Source of the DNA: Escarpia spicata
Lineage: Eukaryota; Annelida; Polychaeta; Sabellida; Siboglinidae
Direction: 5' to 3'
Length of the DNA stretch: 64,000 nt
NCBI GenBank assembly: GCA_963995525.1
Contig: OZ023207.1
Coordinates: forward strand, 982,001 to 1,046,000
Shown here piece by piece: positions 47,876 through 58,191 of the stretch. The notes below the pieces were generated by a model. The model was not told where the DNA came from. It made no database searches and worked only from the letters and a program-made list of their open reading frames with translations. The position numbers and the translations under genes are program-made. The stretch's first letter is position 1. Each line of letters begins with the position of its first letter.

Positions 47876-48848
47876 TGAAAGATGATTTTCTATAATTTTC
47901 TAGGGTAGAAAAATGTTGACCCATTTACTATTTCTACATCTCCTTACTATGAAACAAGTAAAAATATGATTTTATAAAAACAAATTATGTAAAATAATTG
48001 CCGTTTTGTTTACAGTACATATTTTGCTATGTAATTTATTACAATACTCATTTAAAAAATTCAAATAACACTACATTGTATTGTACATTTAAATAACAGT
48101 TAAGTAGGTGTACATAGATGTCACTAGGTTACAATGAAATGAAATTTAGACCACAACAATATTTTAGTTAAAAGTTATATATAAATAAAAAATTCAACTT
48201 TTCATGTCACACAACACAAATTTACAAAAAAACTTTACTTTTTTCCCAAAATAATTTGTTTGTTTAATTTCCAGTTGGTTTATAAATCAACATATGAATA
48301 CTTATATAATACCAAAATATAAAAGACATGCACAAATGTTTAATTATATAAATTTGGAATATATGTGTGTCACACACGTAACGCTGTGTCACATTGAATA
48401 CCTATGTACATTGTGACACAATATATTTTACAAACTTTATAATTAATAACTATAATTTATTTGCTAATATGTTACAATGGGTCAACATCAGTTCACTTAT
48501 AGTTGACAGTACTTAACACCAGTGGGGAAATGTATCCCCAATTCTCACTTGTTAATGTCTGATTTTCTTGGATTCGTCCTAAAATAAATCACTATTCCTC
48601 TAGTCACATAAATATGTCACATAATTTATTGTTTTATTACAATTAGCATCAAATTTATTGTAACTCATTACAATACATACAAATACAAATCAAATTAAGA
48701 CAAATCATATACAATAACATTCTGAGAACAACAAGGGAAGAACATTAGATAATGTTATACTCCCTATTGTATATTTCAAAGTAAATATCATTATATTGAA
48801 CACAAAAACAGCGTGCAGGTGTATTAGATTAATCGTGATTGAAATATG
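47876..48848. other. AT-rich stretch
   Basis: No gene. Contains GTCACACACGTAACGC near 48370, a word also found twice near 57270 and 57450. Confidence 0.45.
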
Positions 48849-49115
48849 TTATATATTAACGTCATTGTGTAAAATGAATAGCTTAAGTATACATTTGTAA
48901 TTAATTACTGAATAAGTCGTAAACTTAAGTATTGTGCTGCAATAATTCCAACTGATAAGACCCTTATTTCTTATTGAACGAAGTCTTATTTCTAAAGTTG
49001 CCGTGGATACGTGCATTTGTGCAGATTGTCTTGTATCATAACTATGAACATATTGATTAAGTCTAAATTGAGGCATATTGTTTATCACTGGTCTTGGTTG
49101 AGTACTGGCCAACAC
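48849..49115 (-). pseudogene. LINE C-terminal tail fragment, unrelated to the RT beside it
   Basis: The 88-codon minus-strand frame reads FRLNQYVHSYDTRQSAQ, then RSIRNKGLISWN and a hydrophobic end. Many LINE ORF2 proteins end with 'H-Y-TR', 'S-R--G---WN' and 'FK--LK--L'. The RT frame next to it (49161-50243) already has its own end, so this seems to be the tail of another element. Confidence 0.5.
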
Positions 49116-49160
49116 TCCTTAGGAGTCATACGGTCTGGGTTGGGTGCGCATGCTAGGTTA

Positions 49161-50380
49161 TTAGTCGTGTATTAATGCTTGTCTGAATTTATGTGGCTCT
49201 GTAATGTTGACTATTGCATCTGGTAGGGAATTCCAATCTTTTATTGTTCGGGGGAAATAGGAACATTTATAACAGTTCTTGCTGGTGTGGATAGTGTTGA
49301 ATGCTTTGGTATTTAGATGCCGTGATAGGCGTTGTACAGGCTGGAGGAGGTTTTCAACAGGCAAGGTTAGGTGGCCATAAATGGCTTTGTGCAATATAGC
49401 GAGGCGTCTGTTTGTTCGTCTGGTTGTTAGTTGTTCTAGGTTTATTTTTGTTAACATTTGTGACACGCAACCAGTTTCTCGGGATGTATAGTCGTTAAGG
49501 CAGAAGCGAGCTGCCCGTCTTTGGACCATTTCTATTTTGTTGATGAGGACTTGGGTGTGGGGGTCCCACACGGATGCTGAATATTCTAGGAGTGGTCGGA
49601 CAAGGGTTATGTAGGCAGTTGTTTTAATGTTTTGGGGGCACGAGTAGAGGTTGCGTCTGATAAATGCTAGGGTACGGTTTGCTGAGGCTGTAATCTGATG
49701 GATGTATTTGTTCCAGGTGAGATCTTTGGTGATACATACTCCTAGATAGGGATGACTGTCGGTTTCCTGTAGTGTTGCGTTTCCTAGAGTATAATTAAAA
49801 TGTTTTACATTTCTTGCATGGGTTAGTCTCATCACAAAGCATTTTTTTGGGTTAAAGTGCATCTGCCAGTCGTGTTCCCATTTTGCTAACTCATTTAGGT
49901 CTTTCTGTAGTTCTTGTGAGTCGGACTGATTATTGATTTCTCTATAGAGGACACAGTCGTCTGCAAAAAGACGGACTGAGGAGCGGATCTTGTCAGGTAA
50001 ATCATTGATGTATATCAGGAAGAGAAGCGGTCCCAATACCATGCCTTGTGGTACACCTGATGTAACATTTGTCCAGGTGGAATGTTCTCCACCGACCACC
50101 ACTCTCTGTTCACGGCACTTGAGAAAGTTAGAGATCCAGGCGTGTGTTTTGTTGTGGATGCCATATCTCTTTAATTTATTTAGGAGCCGGTTGTGGGGAA
50201 CGGTGTCGAATGCTTTTGAGAAGTCCATTATTATTATGTCCACTTGGGATTTATTATTTAGGGATTACGCTAGGTCGTGTGTGGCGAGTATTAATTGGGT
50301 TTCTGTGGAGTGTTTACTGCGGAAGCCATGTTGTCTGTCAGATAAGACTGTGTATTGATCAAAATGGTCCATTATGTTAG
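49161..50380 (-). pseudogene. LINE reverse transcriptase (Jockey/CR1-like), C-terminal part nearly intact
   Basis: The 360-codon minus-strand frame (50243-49161) begins inside the palm: MDFSKAFDTVPH (first catalytic Asp, about residues 6-17), SGVPQGMVLGPLLFLIYIND (62-81), RLFADDC (91-97, the second and third Asp), then PYLGVCI, LLEYSASVWDPHT, QRRAARFCLNDY and DWNSLPDAIV near the end. These are RT motifs A to E plus the thumb. Upstream, 50244-50380 continues the RT in the same direction (ICCKLLEHIIYSNIM, QHGFRSKHSTETQL), broken by a stop in the 'DLA' stretch. In life it copies its own RNA at a nicked target. Confidence 0.92.
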
Positions 50381-51279
50381 AGTAGATAATGTGTTCGAGG
50401 AGTTTGCAACATATTGAAGTTAGGGCTTTTTATGTATGACCAGAATTGTTTTGGTGAATCGGAACAAATGGATGATATATATCTTCTGTGAGCATTTCTT
50501 GTCTCTCTGTGTGTGGTTTTACGTGCCTTACAAAAATTGTCATAGCTGGCTTGATTTCCAAGTAGTTTGTGATTGTTGAAAGCCCTTTGTTTACGTTTGT
50601 GTAGTCGCTTGATTCGTTTATTTATCCAGGGTGTTTGGTTACGCTTTGATATTATTTGTGTTGGTATGTGAATGTTCATTATTGAGACAAGTACAGTTTG
50701 GAACTCTGTATACATTTCATCAACTGTGTTCTTGGATGTATCCCTTGATACAAACTCATTGCTCCATTTGAGCAGGTCTTCTTTCAGAGCCTTCATGTTA
50801 GCTTTGTGGTACATGTATATTTTGTGTGGTTTTTGCTTGATGACCCTGGGCTTGCAGCTGTTTGTGATTACTGGGATGCCGTCGTGATTGCTTATTCCTG
50901 GTACTACTATAGATCTTTCAACAAGGGTGGGGTTAGTTGTGAAGAACAACTCCAAAGTGTTGTTTATTCTGGTGGGTTTGCGTACAACTTGTTCAAGTCC
51001 AAAGTTATTGGCAATTTCTAGTAGCATCTTGGATAGACCGGGAGCAGCTGCGCCTGGCTTTGCACTGAGCAGGTCCCAATCTATGTCGGGAAGGTTAAAG
51101 TCTCCGCCTAGCCATAAATGTTCTTTGTTTGAGCGTTTAATTTTGTTAATGGATTCTCGTAGTTCATGCATGTATTCGTTTGTGTTACCATATTGGGGTG
51201 ATCTGTAGAATGCTCCTATTGTGATATCTTTCGATCCTTGTATTTTGATGGTGACCCAGATAATTTCACATTTGCTATC
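50381..51279 (-). pseudogene. Same LINE: endonuclease C-terminal part and linker to RT
   Basis: Minus strand. IGAFYRSPQYGN, LWLGGDFNLPDIDWD and later GISNHDGIPVI are the conserved endonuclease motifs ('Y-PP', 'GDFN-P--W', 'S-H--V'), which carry the catalytic Asn and His. A basic linker follows (NQTPWINKRIKRLHKRKQ, 'RR-ISS', PKQFWSYIKS). About 130 residues usually found between the FWSYI motif and the RT 'CKLLEHI' region are missing here, so a deletion joins linker to RT near 50420. Upstream it runs into the 24-bp array. Confidence 0.85.
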
Positions 51280-51909
51280 GAGGTCTGTTCTGTGTGTTCC
51301 TATGAGGTCTGTTCTGTGTGTTCCTATGAGGTCTGTTCTGTGTGTTCCTATGAGGTCTGTTCTGTGTGTTCCTATGAGGTCTGTTATGTGTGTTCCTGTA
51401 AGGTCTGTTCTGTGTGTTCCTATGAGGTCTGTTCTGTGTGTTCCTATGAGGTCTGTTCTGTGTGTTCCTATGAGGTATGTTCTGTGTGTTCCTATGAGGT
51501 CTGTTCTGTGTGTTCCTATGAGGTCTGTTCTGTGTGTTCCTATGAGGTCTGTTCTGTGTGTTCCTGTGAGGTCTGTTCTGTGTGTTCTTATGAGGTATGT
51601 TCTGTGTGTTCCTATGAGGTCTGTTCTGTGTGTTCCTATGAGGTCTGTTCTGTGTGTTCCTGTGAGGTCTGTTCTGTGTGTTCCTATGAGGTATGTTCTG
51701 TGTGTTCCTATGAGGTCTGTTCTGTGTGTTCCTGTGAGGTCTGTTCTGTGTGTTCCTATGAGGTCTGTTCTGTGTGTTCCTATGAGGTCTGTTATGTGTG
51801 TTCCTATGAGGTCTGTTATGTGTGTTCCTATGAGGTCTGTTCTGTGTGTTCCTATGAGGTCTGTTCTGTGTGTTCCTATGAGGTCTGTTATGTGTGTTCC
51901 TATGGGGTC
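51280..51909 (-). repeat. Minisatellite, 24-bp unit, about 26 copies, inside the LINE endonuclease
   Basis: TCCTATGAGGTCTGTTCTGT plus GTGT is the 24-bp unit. On the minus strand it stays in the LINE frame and adds an eight-residue repeat G-T-H-R-T-D-L-I between LIALKTD and DSKCEIIW of the endonuclease. No unit shows a stop in this frame. Plus-strand frames of 252 and 226 codons are shadows. Confidence 0.95.
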
Positions 51910-52273
51910 AGTCTTTAGTGCTATTAGGACTCCTCCTTTTGAGTTATCAAAGTCTCTGTCTTTTCGGATGATTGAATAATTGGAGGGGAACAGCTCACTG
52001 CTGTCAACTGAGCTGTCTAGGTGTGTTTCAGTGCCTATAATTATGTCAGGGTTGTAATTTGCTCCTGATACTACAGAAGTTTATTATCATGGTTTTCAGG
52101 GATTGTCTCTTAGTAGGTGTTTCCTGAGTGTTTTTCTTAGTTCTACTTGTTTTACATGGTCTAGTACTATTCGAGTTACTGCTTGTGTTATTATTCCTTT
52201 GTTTGTATGGAGAAGAGGTGGCTAGAGGTGGGCTTAGTGGTTCACTGCAATCAGGTGTGGACATGTCCGACAA
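51910..52273 (-). pseudogene. Same LINE: endonuclease N-terminal part
   Basis: Minus strand. A Ser/Thr/Asn/Lys-rich linker leads to LKTMIINFCSIRSK, the endonuclease start with its Asn. After a short deletion and frame change come NPDIIIGTETHLDSS (Glu of the 'TET' motif) and KDRDFDNSKGGVLIALKTD. The order and spacing fit, except for the loss of about 15 residues between 'RSK' and 'NPD'. It then enters the 24-bp array. Confidence 0.85.
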
Positions 52274-52296
52274 GATGGAGAAGCTGTTTGTTAGCT

Positions 52297-52827
52297 CTAT
52301 GGTTGAGTTTGAAAAAGTGAACTTGTGAAATTAGGAATGCCACACTGGCAGCAAATCCATGAGACTTGTCTGTTTTGGAGGGCGTTATATGCAGATGTCG
52401 ACATTCCCATGCAATCTACATGGTACCATGAATTGCAATGATCCCAGCATGTCGCTCGCTGGTCCCATCTTGCTGCTTTTTTGCAGATGGCACAAGGGAA
52501 TTTGGGCTTGTATGGACCTGGGTTTGGGTTAAGGTCAACAGCTTGCATGAGTATTAAGATGGCAAAGCATGTTGGATGTTTTTGGTTTAAGGATGCTACC
52601 TTGTAAAAGATTTTTGATTTCCATCCTGTTATGGTGTTTGTGGATGCTGGGAAATACTTGTAATCAAAGTCTGGGGACATAAGTAGAGATAGTTGAGGAT
52701 TGGCAATTCTAGTCAAGCTTTCACCATGGTTTTCCCAGTTCCTCTGTTCTATGCTAAGTGTTAGTCCACATAGTAGTAGTATACAGATGGCACAACAGTT
52801 CATCTTGGATTTGAGCGTGGTAATCAC
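52297..52827 (-). pseudogene. Same LINE: N-terminal region with PHD-like zinc finger
   Basis: The 176-codon minus-strand frame has a hydrophobic start, then DLNPNPGPYKPKFPCAICKK and a finger with Cys at about 112, 115, 127 and 131, His 136, Cys 139 and Cys 159/160 and 162, i.e. the C4HC3 order of PHD fingers, with NSWYHVDC and SWICCQCG. Such fingers occur at the start of some invertebrate LINE proteins, probably to bind chromatin or RNA. An extra residue between the third and fourth Cys (C-x3-C) departs from the usual C-x2-C. Start chosen at the first ATG; upstream is AT-rich 5' sequence. Confidence 0.75.
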
Positions 52828-53090
52828 AATATGTATAAAATCTCAGTATTAAAATGTAAAATCACAGTAATTATATAGTCACAGTCGATATAGTCATAGT
52901 AATCGTCAATGTAAAATTTGTTGTAAAATGTTACATAAAAATCAAGTTGGTAAAGAACATAAAAGTAATAAAAATAACAGTTGCTCTTATAAAAGTAGAG
53001 TTTTTATTTTTTTATTTTTTTTATTTTTTTATTATTAGGCTGCAGTATTTTAAAATCTAACTCACTAAAGGAGAGCGTGTTATTTTGTTA
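52828..53090. other. 5' flank of the LINE, poly-T tract
   Basis: AT-rich with a T-rich tract at about 52998-53036. No gene. Confidence 0.45.
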
Positions 53091-53175
53091 CAAGACGCTT
53101 TGTGCAGTGCAGTTGAAATGTAGATCTTCGCCCTGGTTGGGGGCCCCAGGGCGATACTGGATAAAGAGCGTCTTG
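53091..53175. other. Nested inverted repeat (possible stem-loop)
   Basis: Outer arms AAGACGCTTT (53092) and AAAGAGCGTCTT (53163) pair with one bulge. Inner arms CGCCCTGG (53129) and CCAGGGCG (53146) pair perfectly. It could be a small structured RNA or a palindromic element end. Confidence 0.5.
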
Positions 53176-53563
53176 GTGAAAGGCCTGTTAGTAGACAGTT
53201 TATTATATATTGTGTTTACTGTTGGATTTTAATTGGTTACTGACAGCCTGTAACTGACAGCCTATAATTCGTACTTTTAGTTTGTGTAAATAAGAATGAT
53301 TTATGGTAATGCCAATGGGTAATGCACGTTAAGTCTAAGAGAATGTACAGTATGTTGGGTTGTTTTGGGGTGGTTTTGGTTCCGTGCGCTTTATGAATGT
53401 TGTTTACCAGATCGCCATCTTGTTTGAAACTTTTAGGCTGGTTGTTACGCAAATTATTATGCAAATGTTGTCTTATAAGTGTAATGTAGTGGTGATACTT
53501 TTACACATCTGTAAGTTTGGGCATAAACCTTGTACATTTAAGTCACTGTGCATGGTTTATGCC
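53176..53563. other. Unique stretch
   Basis: No gene recognised; a short direct repeat (CTGACAGCCTGTAACTGACAG) lies near 53242. Confidence 0.4.
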
Positions 53564-53736
53564 AGAACAACAACAACAACAACACCACCACCACCACCAC
53601 CAACAGCAACAACACCACCACCACCAACAACAACAACACCACCACCAACAACAACAACAGCAACAACACCACCACCACCAACAACAACACCACCACCAAC
53701 AACACCAACAACACCAACAACAATAACAACAACAAG
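53564..53736. repeat. CAA/CCA trinucleotide microsatellite
   Basis: Mixed CAA and CCA tract; open frames of poly-Gln/His, poly-Asn/Thr, poly-Leu/Val and so on are artefacts. Confidence 0.96.
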
Positions 53737-54072
53737 TCACTGCAGGGTCAGGAGGCCGCCTGAGGGCATTCCTCTATATAGAGGATGGCTAACCAATCAC
53801 AACATTGGCACACTCTCCACCCACTGAAACTCACCCTCTACCTCCTCTCTGCAGGGGGTAGCTGCCCACAATCATAAGATAGATACCCTGTGGCATGAGA
53901 AGTAAAACTATCCAATCATCTACATTTGCCCAGTGTTATAGGAAAAACAACTTCCCTGCTGGATGCCATCTTTGTCTACAGCATGAACATGGAAGCAAGT
54001 CACCCACCAATCAGCCCCATTTCTCCACCTTTGTGAATTAAAGGAGGGTTAATATCTCTAAGGGGTTGGCTT
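53737..54072. other. Unique stretch with a 16-bp palindrome
   Basis: TCCTCTATATAGAGGA at 53770-53785 is a perfect palindrome. Nothing else recognised. Confidence 0.45.
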
Positions 54073-54287
54073 GACACCCATATGGGTTCCGAGCCAGGAT
54101 TCTGGTCATGTGGCCGCAGTCACATGACCATTGATCAAGTAACTGGCCCAGGATTATGTATGTGAAATATCCTCGGATTGACACCCAAAGGGATACAGAC
54201 CCAGGATTCTGGTCATATACATGGCTGCAGTCACATGATCAAGTAACTGACCCAAGATCACGTCCGATCATGTGAAATATCTTGGTC
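54073..54287. repeat. Tandem duplication of about 107 bp with an internal palindrome
   Basis: GACACCCATATGGGTTCCG and GACACCCAAAGGGATACAG start two related copies, each with CCAGGATTCTGGTCAT and TGATCAAGTAACTG. The first holds GGTCATGTG, 8 bases, CACATGACC, a perfect 9-bp inverted repeat with E-box words. Confidence 0.8.
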
Positions 54288-54469
54288 TTGCATCCTGTTC
54301 TCAAGCTGGCCCCAAAGAGATCTGGCCGGACTGTCCCATTTTACCATAATAAATTTGATGCATTTATCAAATGAGTGGTTGTGTTGTTCTGTCATAAATA
54401 TATTTTCGAAGATTATACGTAAACATTTGTATTGAATACAATTGTCTGAAAGTTACGATATCTAGTAAT
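54288..54469. other. Unique spacer
   Basis: Nothing recognised. Confidence 0.35.
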
Positions 54470-55190
54470 TTAAAGATAGGTTTTGTATGAGCTAATCTAT
54501 TGGCTGAGACAAGCATTCTCACTGCTTTCTTTTGAATCTTAGTAACACTTGACCAATATGACTCAAATGCACCTCCCTATACTTCAATACAATAGATCAA
54601 GTGAGGGAATGAAAATGAGTAACATGAAGTGACCTACTCATGATCTAGTTAATAATATTTTGGCTTTGTTGAGAATGCCAACACCTTTAGAATGTTTACA
54701 TTTAACATTTAATGTTGTAGAAGATACTTGTTTAATAGTATTATCATTAATTTTAATACCATGTATTGGGTCTTATCACTGTTTAAAGATTGTTTGTTGG
54801 CATTTAGCCAAACTTTAATTTTGTTTAACTACAAATTCATTTTGTTAGTTATATCATCCAAATGATCACCATTTATAAACAGACTAGTATCATCAGCAAA
54901 TAATATAGAAAAAAGAATATCTGAGACATTAGCAATATCATTGATATATAATAGAAAAAGCAAAGGCCCCAGGATGGAACCTTGCGGTACACTACAAGTA
55001 ATAGTTTGTTTCGTTGAGCTACTGTTATTATAATACACATATTGACTTCTATTAAATAAATAACTTTTAATAGAATCATTGGCTAAGCCACGAATACCAT
55101 AACATTGGAGTTTTTGACACAGCATGTCATGATCAACTGTATCGAATGCTTTAGATAAATGTAAGGACACCCCTAGCACAAATTGTTTGT
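54470..55190 (-). pseudogene. LINE reverse transcriptase, 3' part of an element split by a hAT insertion
   Basis: Minus strand. LSKAFDTVDHDMLCQKLQ carries the first Asp, SVPQGSILGPLLFLLYIND follows, then ILFADDTSLFI with the FADD box, then (shifted frames and stops) WLNANKQSLNSDKTQYM and a decayed thumb ('SYWSSVTKIQKKAVRML'-type) to about 54470. Motif spacing is normal for an animal LINE. Its upstream half lies at 56215-57150; joined across the insertion the order is complete. It is non-functional. Confidence 0.85.
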
Positions 55191-56222
55191 TTTGTAAACA
55201 GTGTTCTACACCTTAGCTAAAAATTTGATGGTCAATCGGTAAGTGTTAAACTAGTTGATGCCGAGTCTGTCCTGCATATTAATTTGTGGTATTCAGATTA
55301 ATGAACCAGCGAATATAAAATGTCAACATAGGCAACAGTTTATTGTTGACAAAAAAATGAGTCACTGTCTGAGTCCAACTCGGATTTGAAGTTGGGCATC
55401 CTCGCGCTGAATGTGGGTTTGAAGTCAGCCATGTTGGGTGAATGCAGTTGGATGGTGATGATAGCTGACATTGTGCATGGCTTCAGGCAGTTTCGAAAGT
55501 CGGTCTTGAACTCTACACTCGTTTCACTGCTGAAGCGTCTTTCACATTCAGTAGATCTCGCTGAAAGTGCTAGCACTACGAAACTAAACTCAATCAGTCT
55601 CTCAGCATTGGTCAGCTCAACATTTTATTGTTTTTACAACTTGTTTTTGTACCACGCTTACGTTAAATTTCCCAGAAGTACAGAAATGTCACCTTTATTG
55701 ACACTTGTCTAGAATCCGGGCCCACCTCGACTTCGTCATCACAATAACGTTTTTGCCTATTTTTTATACCTCGTGTGTTATTGCCATAATTCAACATCAT
55801 CCCATATTTACATTACAAAACTATCGCATCTTAGCGCACTTTTGAGGTCCAGTTTGCAACAACAAACGCTGCTATATCGCTCACTGCGTTAACGTGCGGC
55901 TGCAACGGCGCAGACTGACGCAAACCGTGTCGCTCTTTGGGCCTCACAAGTGAGCTAAGGCGCACTATATTCGTAACATAAATATGCCTGGGATGATGTT
56001 GAATGATAGAACTAAATCACTGAGGTATCAAATTTAGGCAAACGTGTAACTATAATGACGGAATCGAGGTTGGCTCGGATACTAGACAAGTGCTTCATTA
56101 TTTTCTTTTTAAAAATCTGCCGGACTTGCGGGCCGGTACTTTTTTCAAAGTTACTGGCCCGACAAAATACTTGACGGTCTCGAGCGTCCGGGTCGACAGT
56201 AATTTGGAACAGTATATGTAAG
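55191..56222 (-). mobile_element. Degraded hAT element inserted in the LINE
   Basis: The insert is 55199-56214 (1016 bp). The left end reads CAGTGTTCTACACC; the right end, on the minus strand, reads TACTGTTCCAAATT, a decayed copy of a hAT-type CAGTGTTC end. The 8-bp flanks TTTGTAAA and TATGTAAG agree at six sites, consistent with an old target duplication. Inside, a minus-strand frame (55576-55340) has SARSTECERRFSSETSVEFK, then LRN-like and 'MSAIITIQL' residues, like the C-terminal dimerisation part of hAT transposases ('S-ECER-FS---IK---RN-L'). The rest of the transposase is gone. Confidence 0.65.
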
Positions 56223-57150
56223 GCTTCTGATATTTTGTCTCTAATTGTTATAAGTGCCATGTTAGTAGAGTGATTTTTTTAGAAAACATTTAACAACCTG
56301 TTATACATTATTCTTTCCAATATTTTAGAAAAAGTAGGTAATATTGAAATTGGCCGGTAGTTAATAAATCAGTTTTTTCTTTAACTTTGTAAATAGGTAT
56401 TTTCTTTGATATTTTTAATTAATCTGGGAATATTCCAGTATTTATAGATAAGTTATATAAGTGTGTTAATGGGTTTAATAAAACTTTTATGTTTGTGTTA
56501 TTACTTTACAGGAAATGTCATCCCATCCAGGATATGATGCTTTAAGAGTGCTTAGTATTACCGATACCTCATTTTCAGTTAACGGTTCAAGATATATAGT
56601 TTCATATTACTGTTTTTTATGTATGACATAGAATATGATCTGTTTGGTTTTGTGGAACCAACACGGAATTATTAAAACTTTCACTTATTTGTTTTTTGTT
56701 TGATGTTTCAACTTTGTTAATAATGAATTTTGTTTGTGTTATGGTTTCTTATTTATTATTTCTTTTAATAGGAACCAATACTTTTTGAGGTTATGTTTAT
56801 TTTCTTCAAAGAGAGTTGCATAATGTTCACGTTCAAATTTCCGTAGTAAGTCTTTCAATTGACTTTTGTAAACCTTATAATTAGTTTCATTATATCTTGT
56901 ATTTTGTCATATATATTTAATATATAGTCTATTCTTCTCTTTTATTGAGTTTTTGTAAACCAGTAGTTAGCCATGGTTTCTTATTCTTGTAATTAAGCTT
57001 GATTGTTTTAAATGAAAAGCAATCATTATATTCTAAAAGTAGTTGTTTATAAAATACTGAGTAGGCTGTTTGACACTTACTTATGGGTGTTATAATTTCC
57101 CAATCAAGATTCTGCATGTTATTATAAAATTTGTCCATGTTTGCCATCGA
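56223..57150 (-). pseudogene. LINE 5' part (pre-RT linker and RT start), upstream half of the split element
   Basis: Minus strand. Frame 57147-56929 has CFSFKTIKLNYKNKKPWLTT, typical of the linker after the endonuclease. Next come DLLRKFEREHYA and KYWFLL motifs in broken frames, then 'HILDGM', INYRPISILPTFSKILERIM (RT block 'NYRPIS-LP--SK--E') and HSTNMALI, after which the hAT element interrupts at ISEAL. Many stops; clearly a relic. No endonuclease is seen upstream. Confidence 0.75.
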
Positions 57151-57746
57151 AAAATAGCCTACCTAAATATGTTGTGCTGTTATAGCATGAATTAAGCATG
57201 TCATATTGTTATGTATACTCACTTAACTGTGCATTACTAGGTCAATTTCAGCAAGCCAACTTCACAAACGTCACACACGTACCAAAAGCAACGTTACACA
57301 TATTTATATTTTAATGCAAGTCACAGTCAAACGTGCATACATAGTTTTCCTATGCCAATTTTCGGATAATGTCACTTATTAGCATATTTCTAAAACTTCA
57401 CAGTTTTGGACAATAACTGATGTGCCCAACTGAATTTAATGATTTGAACGTCACACACGTAACACTTTGGTGGGAATATTGGCGGATCGAGATCGTGAGA
57501 ATTGTTGGTGCAGAAAAGGTGAAAAACAAGTGGAGATATTGACCGATAAGTATTATTCTTACCTTAATAGTATTCGTAAAATAGCACTAGACATATACAG
57601 TTCTGCTTAAAGTTAGTTAGTTAAAGTATTTTAGAACACTTTAGTTTAGTGAGTGATAATAGGGTAACATAGCCTTCGATAAGTTTGTAAACAAGATTTA
57701 ACAAACCTGATTATGTGTTAGAATATATAGGAGATAAAGTAACAAA
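57151..57746. other. Unique stretch
   Basis: No gene. Two copies of CGTCACACACGTA (near 57270 and 57450), also seen near 48370. Confidence 0.4.
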
Positions 57747-57848
57747 CATCAAACGGATCAAGTCAGCTTGAAGGCGCTCTCTCGGTATACACCAGAATTG
57801 TACAATATACCGGGAGTGCGCCTTCAAGCTGACTTGATCCCATCAAAC
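57747..57848. mobile_element. 86-bp palindromic MITE with perfect 8-bp target duplication
   Basis: Element at 57755-57840: arms of 35 bp (57755-57789 and 57806-57840) pair with two exceptions, one of which is a G-U pair in RNA, around a 16-base loop. It is flanked on both sides by CATCAAAC (57747-57754 and 57841-57848). An 8-bp duplication suits hAT- or P-type transposases. As RNA it would also form a long hairpin like a microRNA precursor. Confidence 0.85.
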
Positions 57849-58191
57849 TACTTACATAAGATAATATCTATGTAAGCCAGTACCTGCTAGAAACATTGAT
57901 TAGGTAGCATTGTTGTTAAAATTAAGCAGTGGCGATAGTTGGGCGAACTCCGGTTTATTTATATAGCTAGTGTCCCACGTATTCGCTAGGGCACGGTATA
58001 CCCTAAATAAATAAGGCAGTTTAGCGTAATGTAACGATTATATTTAAATTAGGTCACTACTGGTAACTTTATCATTCGTGATAGGATAGATAGTCAGCTG
58101 CGTCATTAAAATCTGCTGTAACATAAAGTGTGCTGTACACAGGAAACAGCCTTTATAAAGACTAAGATAGTTAAGTTCTTAAATAAATTAT
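57849..58191. other. Unique stretch before the plus-strand LINE
   Basis: Perhaps the LINE 5' untranslated region. No motif recognised. Confidence 0.35.

Noticed and set aside
49161..50243. 360-codon RT frame as a host gene
   Set aside because: All motifs are LINE RT and neighbouring parts belong to the same broken LINE.
51221..51979. Cys-Val-rich plus-strand frames of 226 and 252 codons
   Set aside because: Shadow of the 24-bp array inside a minus-strand LINE endonuclease.
53517..53827. Poly-Gln/His/Thr frames near 53.6 kb
   Set aside because: A CAA/CCA microsatellite read in different frames.
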